64,000 nt of DNA. Source: Brenneria bubanii (GTDB lineage: Bacteria; Pseudomonadota; Gammaproteobacteria; Enterobacterales; Enterobacteriaceae). The notes beneath the pieces are model-generated. The model was given only the letters and a program-made list of their open reading frames with translations, was not told where the DNA came from and did not search any database. The stretch spans positions 1 to 64,000 of the forward strand of contig NZ_JAKMAJ010000013.1 in the NCBI RefSeq assembly GCF_022378355.1. Reading direction: 5' to 3'. Positions 1 to 8,919 of the stretch are shown here, piece after piece (within the stretch, counting starts at the first letter, position 1; every line of letters starts with the position of its first letter). The translations under genes and the position numbers were made by a program.

Positions 1-23
1 ACCTCAAGGAAACAACATGTTGG

Positions 24-389
24 GTGGAGCGGACAATCCAAATGGTGAATTACTGTCTTATATCATTGGCGCTAACAACGGTAAACGGTACGCGGAACAG
101 CATTCTCAAACAGGCCGGGATTCGTCATCGAAAAGCATACGAATCGCGACATACTTTTGCGTGCTTAAGGGCGTTGAGCGTCGGATCAAACCCGAACTTC
201 ATTGCTGCACAAATGGGGCACACGTCGGTGCAAATGATCGACAACGTTTACCGGAGGTGGATGGCCGACCACCATGTCGATCAAATGAGCATTTTGAATG
301 CTCATTTTTCAAGTGATAACCCACCCATCAAATCTGAATTAAAAACCTCTTTTTTATCAATACTCAACGCGCCCATTCGGGTTTATTGA
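24..389 (+). pseudogene. C-terminal remnant of a phage-type tyrosine recombinase (integrase)
   Basis: The reading frame carries the C-terminal catalytic signature of lambda-type integrases: an Arg-His box (ESRHTFA, about residues 40-46) followed by QMGHTSVQM and the presumed nucleophile Tyr in NVYRRWM. Only about 120 codons are visible. The usual N-terminal core-binding half would lie before the window edge, and the residues preceding the Arg box do not look like a normal integrase, so a frameshift or truncation is likely. The GTG at 24 is only the first possible start and not a believable gene start. The 3' end overlaps the convergent ycgN by 26 bases. I read it as the scar of a lost prophage or island. 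No companion phage gene is visible. Confidence 0.65.
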
Positions 390-810
390 GGATGTGGTCC
401 TGCCAGTCAACGACTTCACTTTCTCGTACGGCCATATGGCGGACGGAAATACGTTCGCCGTGCATCGCCGTTTTGGATCCCGTAAGCAACGGATGCCACG
501 ACGGCAGCGCCTTTTCCTCGTTGATCAGACGATAGGCGCAGGTCGCGGGCAGCCAGTTAAAGGTCAGTAAGTTTTCGCGCGTGAGTTTGATGCAGTCAGG
601 TTCATACTCGAAACGCCGCGCATAGTTGCGACATTGACAGCTTTTTATATTCAATTGATTACAGGCGACATTAGTGAAATAAATTTCGTCTGTATCCTCA
701 TCAATGAGTTTATTCAAACAGCACTGACCGCAGCCATCGCACAGCGACTCCCATTCGTCGTCGGTCATTTCAGACAACGTTTTTTGCTGCCAAAAAGGGC
801 GTTCAGTCAT
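364..810 (-). CDS. ycgN: YcgN, UPF0260 Cys-cluster protein
   Basis: A 148-residue protein matching the UPF0260/YkgJ-like family in length and in its cysteine pattern: CDGCGQCC near residues 25-32, then further Cys residues at about 50, 58, 60, 75 and 91. Such clusters suggest metal or Fe-S binding, but the biochemical role of YcgN is not established. A purine-rich site (GGAAAG) precedes the ATG at 810. In E. coli ycgN follows ycgM in the same direction, as here. Its 3' end overlaps the integrase remnant on the opposite strand. Confidence 0.93.
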   Translation of the reverse strand: MTERPFWQQKTLSEMTDDEWESLCDGCGQCCLNKLIDEDTDEIYFTNVACNQLNIKSCQCRNYARRFEYEPDCIKLTRENLLTFNWLPATCAYRLINEEKALPSWHPLLTGSKTAMHGERISVRHMAVRESEVVDWQDHILNKPEWAR

Positions 811-913
811 TTTTCTTTCCGGTTGTTCTGTATTATTGGATGCTCTGTATAGCGGGTTTTGCTGACGGAGACAATATTACCACCCGTTCGCACCTGAACG
901 GGTAGCGCGGCAC

Positions 914-1570
914 TTAGATAATGCGGGTGTTCAGCGTCCGATCATTGATCGTAATCTTCAGCATATCGCCCGACTGAATCGGCCCCACGCCCTGCGGCGT
1001 GCCGGTCAGAATAATGTCTCCGGCACGCAGAGTAAAGAAACGGCTCATATAGGCAATCAACGGCAGGATCGGCGTAATCATGTCGCTGGTGTTTCCCTGC
1101 TGGCGGACTTCGTCATTCACTTTCACACCCAGCGCAGTCTGCTGCGGATCGCCGAATTCGGCTACCGGAATAAAACCAGAAATGGGGCAGGAACCATCAA
1201 ACGCTTTGGCCTTTTCCCATGGCTGCCCCGCCTTCTTGAACTGAGACTGTAAGTCGCGCAGGGTTAAATCCAGCGCGACGCCATAGCCCGCAATCGCACG
1301 CGCCACGCGTTCTTCGGTGGCTTGCTTCAACGGCGTGCCGATCAGTACCGCCAGCTCGACCTCATGATGAACGGCGCCGAAACCTTTAGGAATCGCTACC
1401 GGCTGACGTAAATCACACAGCGCGCTTTCTGGCTTGATGAATAGAACCGGCTCCGCTGGCGTAGCGCTCCCCATCTCCTTGATATGAGCCGAATAGTTGC
1501 TGCCGACGCATACCACTTTGTTTACCGGAAAGTCGAGCAATGCGCCCTGCCAGTCTCTGTGTTGATACAT
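914..1570 (-). CDS. ycgM: YcgM, fumarylacetoacetate hydrolase (FAHD) family protein
   Basis: A 218-residue single-domain member of the FAH superfamily. The metal-ligand pattern is present: HHEVELA around residues 68-74 supplies the acidic pair, and DLTLRD near residues 101-106 supplies the third acidic ligand. The C-terminal ILTGTPQGVG loop is also typical. Relatives act as acylpyruvate hydrolases, oxaloacetate decarboxylases or oxaloacetate tautomerases; the substrate cannot be told from the sequence. It is transcribed toward ycgN. In E. coli ycgL lies directly upstream, but here the ttd locus separates them. Confidence 0.93.
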   Translation of the reverse strand: MYQHRDWQGALLDFPVNKVVCVGSNYSAHIKEMGSATPAEPVLFIKPESALCDLRQPVAIPKGFGAVHHEVELAVLIGTPLKQATEERVARAIAGYGVALDLTLRDLQSQFKKAGQPWEKAKAFDGSCPISGFIPVAEFGDPQQTALGVKVNDEVRQQGNTSDMITPILPLIAYMSRFFTLRAGDIILTGTPQGVGPIQSGDMLKITINDRTLNTRII

Positions 1571-1751
1571 GAATAGTCTCCTGCCCTGTCAGTTGGAAAA
1601 AATCACGCTCACCCGCATGAAATCGCGACCGGCGTAATCATAAATAGGTTCTATGCGGTCATCAGCCGGTGCTGATCAAAAAACAATCCGAACGTTCGGT
1701 CAAGCACACCTACTGGTGCAGTGCCAATCTACACCGACGCTAAAGCAAACA

Positions 1752-2657
1752 TCAAAATTTTTGTTGCTGGCAGTAACGGATAAAATGCTCGACGCAAACC
1801 CGTAACTTTGCTGAGGAATATAATGGCGTCTGATATACCGCCCAAATATTGGCACTTTGCGCATACTCCGGCAATACTCTGATGAGTGTGTCATCCATGA
1901 GTAGCGGCGCGATGTCCCACAGAGAGCGTAACATAATTCCCTTCCCCTCCAGCGCCCAACGGAGAATAATTTCCCCGCTGTTGGAGGATAAATGGCCGGA
2001 AACTTTTACCGATTTTCGCCCCCGGTCGTTTTCCAACTCCCAGACGCAGGCCGTTTGATCGCGCTCTTTGGTGATGAGACAGTCATGCTTTTGCAGCTCC
2101 GCAAGCGACGTCGGCACCCCCCGCGACTGAATATATTGAGGCGAAGCGCACAGTATGCGCTGGTTTTTGGTTAACAGCCGGGCGATGCAATTATCGGAAA
2201 TGTCATCATTAATACGGATATCAAGATCAATATTGTCTTTAAGCAAATCAATTTGACGATCGAAGAGCTCAAAATGTATTTGTAACTCAGGATAATAATC
2301 CATGAGCTGAGTAATGGCAGGCGCAATATAATTTCGTCCGAACCCGAAACTGCAGCCGATACGAACCATTCCTTTCGGTTCAGCCTTAATCTGCGAGACG
2401 GCATCGAGCAAGCCCTGTAACTGTGCAAGAATATCGCAACCTCGTTGATAAACCAGCGTACCCATGTCGGTCAATGCAATGCCGTGTGATGAACGGTGCA
2501 GCAGCTTAACTCCGAGCTGACTTTCTAAACATTGCAGCCGCTTGGTGACAAAAGCCGGCGTTTGCCCTAACTCATCGGCGGCGGCGGCAAGACTGCCTTT
2601 GTTAACAACCGTGGTAAGCACCTGCAAATCTTTGGGGATGGGGAAATGGCTATTCAT
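1752..2657 (-). CDS. ttdR: LysR-type regulator of L-tartrate genes, TtdR-like
   Basis: A LysR-type activator of 301 residues with an N-terminal winged helix ([20 protein letters not shown], about residues 22-41) and a C-terminal effector domain closely resembling E. coli TtdR (for example IGCSFGFGR and [12 protein letters not shown]). I chose the ATG at 2657 because family alignment starts there; the frame stays open upstream to 2792 without similarity. In E. coli TtdR activates ttdABT in response to tartrate under anaerobic conditions. Here the divergent ttdA, ttdB and ttdT are all broken, so this intact regulator seems to have lost its known targets. Confidence 0.88.
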   Translation of the reverse strand: MNSHFPIPKDLQVLTTVVNKGSLAAAADELGQTPAFVTKRLQCLESQLGVKLLHRSSHGIALTDMGTLVYQRGCDILAQLQGLLDAVSQIKAEPKGMVRIGCSFGFGRNYIAPAITQLMDYYPELQIHFELFDRQIDLLKDNIDLDIRINDDISDNCIARLLTKNQRILCASPQYIQSRGVPTSLAELQKHDCLITKERDQTACVWELENDRGRKSVKVSGHLSSNSGEIILRWALEGKGIMLRSLWDIAPLLMDDTLIRVLPEYAQSANIWAVYQTPLYSSAKLRVCVEHFIRYCQQQKF

Positions 2658-3048
2658 CAGGAACACTATCCTATGCAGGAAATACCATGCAACAGACCGT
2701 AATTCATGATTATTTAAAATGACATTATAAAATACGTTTATGTGAAACATATCACTCAACATTTTTTCATCGCCGCGAGGTGAATCAAACATGAATAAAA
2801 TCTTCTATCCAGGTTAATTTTACAGCCGAATGAAAAAAATCAACGGTCGCTGAATTCAGTCAAGCCATTTATCTATTATATTAAATCTTACTTCATAGAT
2901 CGTGAATCTTATATTCATACTTACACCTACCGATAATCCATATGGTTTGTGTTAGTTTATAAATGGCTATCAACTAAAACGGCCGTTAATAAGTAAAATG
3001 ATAATTAACATCAGAATCGCTCATAACTATTCATACTGGAGCGCATCA
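2658..3048. other. Divergent ttdR-ttdA intergenic region
   Basis: About 390 AT-rich bases with no convincing gene. It should hold the divergent promoters and TtdR operator. A GGAG ribosome-binding site at 3038-3041 precedes the ttdA ATG at 3049. An imperfect inverted element (GTGAAT near 2900, ATTCAT near 2912) could be an operator half-site pair, but I could not match it to a known consensus. Confidence 0.5.
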
Positions 3049-3947
3049 ATGATCATACAAGAAGATAAAAATAAAAGGGTGGAAAAGTTGACCGATATCA
3101 TCGCTCGATTTACCGCAATGATTTCAACCCGCATGCCAAATGATGTGATAAAAAAACTGAAAGAACTGCGCAACATTGAAAACGAAGGAATAGCGAAAAT
3201 CATCTATGACACCATGTTTGATAATATGAAAAAAGCCATAGAGTTGAATCGACCAACCTGTCAGGACACCGGGGAAATTATGTTTTTCGTTAAGGCTGGA
3301 ACCCGGTTACCATTATTAGCCGTTCTACAGTCTATTTTAAAAAAATCGGTAGAGTCCGCGACGATAAAAGCGCCGCTTCGCCACAACGCCGTAGAAATTT
3401 TTGATGAGTTTAATACCGGAACCAATACAGGTTCGGGTGTTCCATAGGTGACCTGGGATTTAATCCCCGATAGTGACGAAGCTGAAATTGAAATATATAT
3501 GGCCGGCGGCGGATGTACATTGCCCGGGCGCTCAAAGGTACTGATGCCGTCCGAAGGATATGAAGGCGTAGTTAAATTCGTCTTTGAGAATATTTCAACG
3601 CTCGCCGTCAACGCCTGCCCTCCGGTATTGGTCGGGGTCGGCATCGCCACATCGGTGGAAACCGCCGCGTGCTTTCGCGCAAAGCGATATTAAGGCCCAT
3701 CGGCACGCGTAACGCTAACCCTATGGAAACCAGGTTGGAAGACGGTCTGAACGCGCTGGGGATCGGCCCGCAGGGACTCACCGGCAAAACTTCGGTGATG
3801 GGCGTGCATATCGAATCGGCCGCTCGCTATCCCTCAACGATCGGCGTAGCCGTTTCTACCGGCTGCTGGGCGCATCGGCGGGGAACATTATTAATTCACG
3901 CGGATATGACTTATGAAAAAATTTCTCATCAGGGGGCTTCATTATAA
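3049..3947 (+). pseudogene. ttdA: L(+)-tartrate dehydratase alpha subunit, broken
   Basis: The translated pieces together reproduce almost the whole of TtdA, the Fe-S alpha subunit that with TtdB dehydrates L-tartrate to oxaloacetate. Two lesions break it. First, an amber TAG at 3445-3447 lies where the family has Trp (NTGSGVP-stop-VTWD), consistent with TGG to TAG. Second, a one-base loss near 3667-3670 shifts the frame after SVETAA; the correct sequence resumes from 3669 ([11 protein letters not shown]) and runs to the TAA at 3945. A short in-frame gap near 3720 is also likely. Conserved cysteines ([25 protein letters not shown]) survive, so decay is recent. The ATG at 3049 has a GGAG ribosome-binding site. 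Confidence 0.9.
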
Positions 3948-4548
3948 AAAAAATATTAACTACGCCGATTAAAGATGAGGACCTGGTTGATATCAAAGCG
4001 GGAGATATAATTTATCTTAATGGTACTATCGTGACCTGTCGTGATATTTGCCATCGCCGTTTAATTGAATTAAAATGGGAGTTACCGATTGACCTGCATG
4101 GCAAAGCCATATTTCATGCCGGCCCCATTGTCAGAAAAAATGGCGATAAATGGGAAATGGTTTCAGTTGGACCAACCACCAGTATGCGAATGGAAAAATT
4201 CGAAAAAGAATTTATCGAAAAAACAGGTGTAAAGCTTGTCATGGGGAAAGGCGACATGGGGCCGAATACCGAACTTGGCTGTATGAAACATAAAGCCTTA
4301 CATGCAATATTCCCCGTGGGATGTGCGGTATTAGCCGCGACTCAGGTGGAAGAAACAGAAGAAGTATATTGGATGGAATTAGGCATGCCCGAATCATTAT
4401 GGGTTTCCGAGTAAAAAAATTCGGGCCGCTGATTATTTCCATCGATACTGATGGCAATAACCTGATCGAAAAGAATAAAAAAGAATTCGCAAAAAAGCGT
4501 GATGACATCGTAGAAAATATCTGCAAACACGTCCATTATATTAAATGA
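3944..4548 (+). pseudogene. ttdB: L(+)-tartrate dehydratase beta subunit, broken
   Basis: Matches TtdB along its length ([33 protein letters not shown], end HVHYIK). The normal ATG overlapping the ttdA stop is replaced by ATA at 3944-3946; the first usable downstream start is GTG at 4031, which would remove about 29 conserved residues. A single-base loss near 4408 (MPESLWV then SE-stop instead of the RVKxFGP continuation) shifts the last fifth into another frame, which stays readable to TGA at 4546-4548. Two independent lesions make function unlikely. Confidence 0.88.
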
Positions 4549-4616
4549 AACGATTCAGGCTGAAGTATTTTTATCTCGCCATATTTCAGCCTTTATTAAC
4601 CTGACTGAATAAACAT

Positions 4617-5240
4617 ATGGCAACTTTTCATTTGTCATGGCGTTGGGTGCTGCCGCTTTTCGTGGCGATCGCACTGATATTTTCACCCCCCTGACGGATT
4701 AGTGCGCCATGCCTGGTATTATTTTTATCGCTGTGATCATCTGCCTGATTCTTGAGCCGCTGCCTGGCGCCGTGGTGGCGATGATCGGGCTGGGGAGCAT
4801 TTTTCTGGCCGGCATCACTGATCGCGCAGGCAAACGGACTCAATCAAACCGGCTTTATCGCCTGGTTCGGCGCCCGCATCGCGCATCTTCTTGATGGTTA
4901 TTCGCCGGCGCTGGTGACGATGTTTCTGGTGGTGATCTTTTATCTACTGCGTTACTTCTTCGCCAGCGCAACCGCCTATACGTCCGCATTGGTGCCGATG
5001 ATGATCGCGGCCACGCTGGCACTGCCGGAGATAAATATCATTCATTTCAGTCTGATGATTGGCGCGGCGGTTGGTTTGGGAAGTATTACTACGCCTTATG
5101 CCACCGGCCCCAGCCCAATTTATTACGGCAGCGGATATCTGCCTACCTCGGACTATTGGCGAGTAGGCGCGATATTCGGCCTGATCTTTCTCGTATTGCT
5201 GCTGATCACCGGTTTTGTATGGATGCCGCTGGTGACATGA
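4617..5240 (+). pseudogene. ttdT: L-tartrate/succinate antiporter (DASS family), internally deleted
   Basis: The N-terminal start (ATG 4617) encodes about 24 residues of the first helix, then shifts frame at a C run near 4686-4691 and again near 4722. A second piece (LILEPLPGAVVAMIGLG) follows. At about 4815 the sequence jumps to the family's C-terminal third (SLIAQANGLNQTGF, then FASATAYTSAL, YATGPSPIYYGSGYLP) and runs to TGA at 5238-5240. From the remembered E. coli TtdT length (about 487 residues), roughly 280 central residues are missing. It would have exchanged tartrate for succinate. Confidence 0.88.
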
Positions 5241-5265
5241 GGAATTCATCGGCCAGACTTATTTG

Positions 5266-5303
5266 AGTCGGAAACCCGGTTTGTCGCCGGATTTCTTTTT
5301 ACC
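5266..5303 (+). terminator. Probable rho-independent terminator after ttdT remnant
   Basis: GAAACCCGG and CCGGATTTC arms (one mismatch) around a TTTGTCG loop are followed by a T-rich tract, about 30 bases after the ttdT stop. Confidence 0.55.
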
Positions 5304-5371
5304 GCGACAAACTTCGGGATATTACGACTTAGGCATTGTCTGAAAATAAATAGCGGTATTGTTTTTTTACA

Positions 5372-5629
5372 TTATAAAAGAGTCTTTAATAAATTTTCCG
5401 GCGGTGGCGGAACCTGAAGATAAAACCCCTGTTCTTTGAGCGCCTGTTTAACTTTTTGAATATCCGCGTTAACCAATTTTTTACTGCCGTCCAGCGGCAA
5501 TAACATCGCTAAATGCGGCGTGCCAAAACTTTTCATCAATTCTTCCGGCACCCGGGAGAAATCGTCTTTTTTTTCGACATAAAGATATGTTTGGTCGCGT
5601 TTGGCGCTTCGATAGATCACACAAATCAT
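5372..5629 (-). CDS. ycgL: YcgL domain protein
   Basis: An 85-residue protein of the YcgL family, recognisable from the N-terminal [18 protein letters not shown] strand and the C-terminal [18 protein letters not shown]. The fold is a small alpha/beta domain and the cellular function is unknown. In many enterobacteria it lies divergently beside minC, as here, with about 135 bases between the two starts. E. coli YcgL is somewhat longer. Confidence 0.92.
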   Translation of the reverse strand: MICVIYRSAKRDQTYLYVEKKDDFSRVPEELMKSFGTPHLAMLLPLDGSKKLVNADIQKVKQALKEQGFYLQVPPPPENLLKTLL

Positions 5630-5765
5630 TTTTTTTACTCTAATTAATGAGAATGGCGTCTTGCCTGTATATAATTGTGACTATAACATGCTTATAGCGC
5701 TCTGGAATATCATGCCTTAAATGTTACTCTAGGGATTAAAAGATGCTGAAACTGAGTCAGGATAG

Positions 5766-6452
5766 ATGTCACAAACGCCAATTGAGCTAAAAGGCAGCAG
5801 CTTTACCTTATCGGTTGTTCATTTGCATGATTCCCAACCCGAGGTAATTTATCAGGCATTACAGGAAAAGATTGAGCAAGCGCCGGCTTTTCTGAAGAAT
5901 GCTCCCGTTGTCATTAACGTCGCCGCCTTAACCGCCGAAACCGACTGGATAAAACTACAGCAGGCGATTTCATCCACCGGGCTTCGCGTCGTCGGCATCA
6001 GCGGTTGTAAAGACGAGCAGCTAAAACAGACGATTACCCAGGCCGGGTTGCCGCTGCTAAGCGAAGGGAAAGAGCAGCGGCGGGCGCTAGACCCTGCTGC
6101 CGCGCCGCCTGCCGCGGTGCAAACCAAAGTGGTCAATACGCCTGTTCGTTCCGGCCAGCAAATTTATGCCCGGAATAGCGATCTGATTATCACCAACGGC
6201 GTCAGCGCTGGGGCAGAGGTCATCGCCGACGGCAATATTCATATTTATGGCATGATGCGAGGCCGAGCCCTGGCGGGCGTATCTGGCGATGTTCACAGCC
6301 AGATTTTTTGCACGCATCTGGCCGCAGAGTTGGTATCCATAGCCGGCCGTTACTGGCTGAGCGACCAGATACCCGCATCCTATTCCGGACAGGCGGTCAG
6401 GATCAACCTGAACCTGCTGGACAATGTATTAAACATACAACCTTTAGACTAA
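5766..6452 (+). CDS. minC: Septum site-determining protein MinC
   Basis: A 228-residue FtsZ-assembly inhibitor. The N-terminal domain (about 1-105, starting [16 protein letters not shown]) opposes FtsZ polymerisation. A variable linker rich in Ala and Pro (about 105-125) leads to the C-terminal beta-helix ([28 protein letters not shown]), which binds MinD and the FtsZ tail. The ATG at 5766 follows an AGGA motif. It heads the minCDE operon with 22 bases before minD. Together MinC and MinD block division away from midcell. Confidence 0.97.
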   Translation: MSQTPIELKGSSFTLSVVHLHDSQPEVIYQALQEKIEQAPAFLKNAPVVINVAALTAETDWIKLQQAISSTGLRVVGISGCKDEQLKQTITQAGLPLLSEGKEQRRALDPAAAPPAAVQTKVVNTPVRSGQQIYARNSDLIITNGVSAGAEVIADGNIHIYGMMRGRALAGVSGDVHSQIFCTHLAAELVSIAGRYWLSDQIPASYSGQAVRINLNLLDNVLNIQPLD

Positions 6453-6474
6453 GCCCTTTGACAAGGAAACACTT

Positions 6475-7287
6475 ATGGCACGCATCATTGTTGTTACATC
6501 GGGTAAAGGGGGCGTTGGCAAGACCACTTCAAGCGCGGCCATTGCTACCGGTTTAGCCCAGAAAGGAAAAAAGACCGTTGTTATCGATTTCGACATCGGC
6601 CTGCGTAACCTTGACCTGATCATGGGATGTGAGCGGCGTGTGGTTTACGATTTTGTAAATGTTATTCAGGGCGATGCCACGTTAAATCAGGCGCTGATCA
6701 AAGATAAACGCACGGAAAATCTCTATATACTGCCGGCATCGCAAACGCGAGATAAAGATGCCCTTACCCGCGAAGGCGTTGAAAAGGTGCTGAACAGCCT
6801 GCATGAAATGGAATTCGATTTCATCGTCTGCGATTCACCGGCAGGGATTGAAACCGGGGCGCTGATGGCGTTGTATTTCGCCGATGAAGCCATCATCACC
6901 ACCAACCCCGAAGTCTCTTCCGTGCGCGATTCCGACCGTATCCTTGGCATTCTGTCGTCTAAATCACGTCGAGCGGAACGTGCGGAAGAGCCGATTAAAG
7001 AACACCTGCTTTTGACCCGCTATAACCCCGGCCGGGTAAGCCGTGGGGATATGCTGAGCATGGAAGACGTGCTGGAAATTCTCAGGATCCCCCTGCTCGG
7101 CGTCATTCCTGAAGACCAGTCGGTACTGCGCGCATCCAACCAGGGTGAACCGGTTATTCTTGATGACGCCGCCGATGCTGGCAAAGCCTATGCAGATACC
7201 GTAGATCGGCTGTTGGGTGAGAACAAGCCCTTCCGCTTTGTCGAAGAAGAGAAGAAGAGTTTCCTTAAACGACTTTTTGGGGGATAA
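6475..7287 (+). CDS. minD: Septum site-determining ATPase MinD
   Basis: A 270-residue ParA/MinD ATPase. The deviant Walker A motif GKGGVGKT is at residues 10-17, the switch region IDFDIGLRNLDL follows at about 38, and DSPAGIE near 120 is the Walker B region. The last ten residues (SFLKRLFGG) form the amphipathic membrane-targeting helix. ATP-bound MinD dimerises on the inner membrane, recruits MinC, and is released by MinE. An AAGGA ribosome-binding site precedes the ATG; three bases separate its stop from minE. Confidence 0.98.
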   Translation: MARIIVVTSGKGGVGKTTSSAAIATGLAQKGKKTVVIDFDIGLRNLDLIMGCERRVVYDFVNVIQGDATLNQALIKDKRTENLYILPASQTRDKDALTREGVEKVLNSLHEMEFDFIVCDSPAGIETGALMALYFADEAIITTNPEVSSVRDSDRILGILSSKSRRAERAEEPIKEHLLLTRYNPGRVSRGDMLSMEDVLEILRIPLLGVIPEDQSVLRASNQGEPVILDDAADAGKAYADTVDRLLGENKPFRFVEEEKKSFLKRLFGG

Positions 7288-7290
7288 ATT

Positions 7291-7560
7291 ATGGCATTAC
7301 TCGATTTCTTTCTGTCCCGCAAAAAAGCGACAGCTAATATCGCCAAGGAACGGCTGCAAATTATTGTCGCGGAGCGACGCCGGGGAGATAGCGAACCCCA
7401 TTATCTGCCGCAATTAAAGCGGGACATTCTCGAAGTTATCTGTAAATACGTACAGATAGATCCTGAAATGGTAAATGTTCAGCTAGAGCAAAAAGGGGAT
7501 GATATTTCCGTACTCGAACTGAACGTGACGTTGCCGGAAGTGGAAGATACGCCGAAATGA
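7291..7560 (+). CDS. minE: Cell division topological specificity factor MinE
   Basis: An 89-residue MinE. The N-terminal [12 protein letters not shown] helix is the membrane and MinD-contact segment, and the C-terminal half is the dimeric topological domain ([16 protein letters not shown]). It stimulates the MinD ATPase and drives pole-to-pole oscillation. A strong GGGGG ribosome-binding site lies within the end of minD. A perfect hairpin follows at 7570-7604. Confidence 0.97.
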   Translation: MALLDFFLSRKKATANIAKERLQIIVAERRRGDSEPHYLPQLKRDILEVICKYVQIDPEMVNVQLEQKGDDISVLELNVTLPEVEDTPK

Positions 7561-7569
7561 TGCTTCTGC

Positions 7570-7604
7570 TATAACATCCCCTGAATTATTTCAGGGGATG
7601 TTAT
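7570..7604. terminator. Bidirectional-looking hairpin between minE and rnd
   Basis: A 16-base perfect inverted repeat (TATAACATCCCCTGAA and its complement) with a 3-base loop sits between the convergent genes minE and rnd. It is A/T-rich at both feet, as expected for a terminator serving both strands. Confidence 0.85.
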
Positions 7605-7651
7605 ATAGCAAAAAAATAAAGCTGCCCCGCCTTGGTGAATTCAAATGATGA

Positions 7652-8773
7652 TTAATATTGTTGCAGAATAGTCCGCAGTTCATCACCTAATAAAGCATTA
7701 CGCCAGCCGGAAAGCATTTCAGGTTCGGTATTGCGTCCGTTTAATTTCCAATGCCAGTTAAGAACCCGGTTAATCTGACGGCGCGACGCCAGCAGTTCGG
7801 TTGATAATCCGCTGCGTTCGCTGGCGCGCTGCACCATGGCCTTAATGTCCTTAAACGCCTTCTTGTACCCTGGATGTTCAATAAGATTCATCACCGGGTC
7901 CGGGTAAGCGTCCTCAGACAATTCTTTAGTCTGCTCAACGATTGCCAGCAGCGTTTTACCATGGTAGCGAATTTCCGGACCGCTCAGTCCGAGCGAATCC
8001 AGCTCGCCCAGCGATGTTGGCAGGAACCGGGCCACCTGCCACAGGTTCTCTTCGCGAACGACGAAATTCACCGCGCTATCCCGCTCACGCGCCTTACGCA
8101 AACGCCATTCGGCAAGCAGCTTAAGACAAGCCAGACTTTGTCCACGCAACTGCCAGGCGCTGCCGAACTCGCGGTAGGCCAGCTCCGGCGCCAGGATCTC
8201 GCGCTTACGCTGGCACAATAAACGGCATTCATCCAGCGCCGCGTCGATCCACCCCGCGCCCTGCGTCTCGTCAACCAGTTTGCGCGCCATCGGCAACAGG
8301 TAAAACACGTCGGCAGCGGCATAGTCACACTGTCGCTCGCTCAGTGGACGAGCTATCCAATCAGTGCGCGATTCACTTTTGTCCAGCGCGACGTCCATAT
8401 ATTCCGCCACCAGCGCGGCGAAACCGTAAGATAACGGCTTGCCTAAAAAAGCCGCCAAAATCTGGGTATCGATAAACGGCTCCGGCGTGATGCCGAAAGC
8501 ATTCAAAAAGACTTCCAGATCTTCACTGCCGGCATGCAGAAATTTGACCACCTGCTCATCGCGCAGCAGCGCCTGAAAAGGCGCCCAGTCCGTTATCGTC
8601 AACGGGTCGATAAGCGAAAGCAGCTCACCGTCATACAATTGAATCAGCCCTAGTTGCGGGTAGTAAGTACGCGTTCTAACGAACTCGGTATCCAGCGCAA
8701 CCTGCTTATACTGACGCGCCCGTGTGCAAACCTGATTTAACCCGGTATCTGTGGTGATCAACTGATAATTCAA
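7652..8773 (-). CDS. rnd: Ribonuclease D
   Basis: A 3'-5' exoribonuclease of about 373 residues that trims tRNA 3' ends. DEDD motifs are visible: Exo I LDTEFVRT (about residue 27), Exo II FLHAGSEDLEVF (about 78) and Exo III CDYAAADVFYL (about 150). The C-terminal half holds the two HRDC domains. I place the start at TTG 8773 (LNYQLITT) because E. coli rnd also starts with UUG and similarity begins there; an AGAGA element lies upstream. The frame is open up to 8854 without family similarity. Confidence 0.93.
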   Translation of the reverse strand: MNYQLITTDTGLNQVCTRARQYKQVALDTEFVRTRTYYPQLGLIQLYDGELLSLIDPLTITDWAPFQALLRDEQVVKFLHAGSEDLEVFLNAFGITPEPFIDTQILAAFLGKPLSYGFAALVAEYMDVALDKSESRTDWIARPLSERQCDYAAADVFYLLPMARKLVDETQGAGWIDAALDECRLLCQRKREILAPELAYREFGSAWQLRGQSLACLKLLAEWRLRKARERDSAVNFVVREENLWQVARFLPTSLGELDSLGLSGPEIRYHGKTLLAIVEQTKELSEDAYPDPVMNLIEHPGYKKAFKDIKAMVQRASERSGLSTELLASRRQINRVLNWHWKLNGRNTEPEMLSGWRNALLGDELRTILQQY

Positions 8774-8919
8774 AACATCATTCTCTTGGTTGTATGCGTA
8801 TGGGCGCTGCCCATAGGGATAAAAGTCGACGCCGGATATACCGGCGTCTGGCACTGTCAGTGATGATAACGCGTCTCGCCGGCTTCTGGCAGAAGATTTA
8901 TTGATAAATAGTACGAAGC

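Noticed and set aside
1687-1698. CCGAACGTTCGG palindrome between ycgM and ttdR
   Set aside because: Short self-complementary sequence with no spacing or context typical of an operator or terminator; could be chance.
4628-5249. Minus-strand frames across the ttdT remnant
   Set aside because: Shadows; the plus strand clearly encodes pieces of a DASS transporter.
8774-8854. Longer N-terminus for RNase D starting at ATG 8854
   Set aside because: The additional 27 residues have no family similarity, and the TTG start at 8773 agrees with E. coli rnd.
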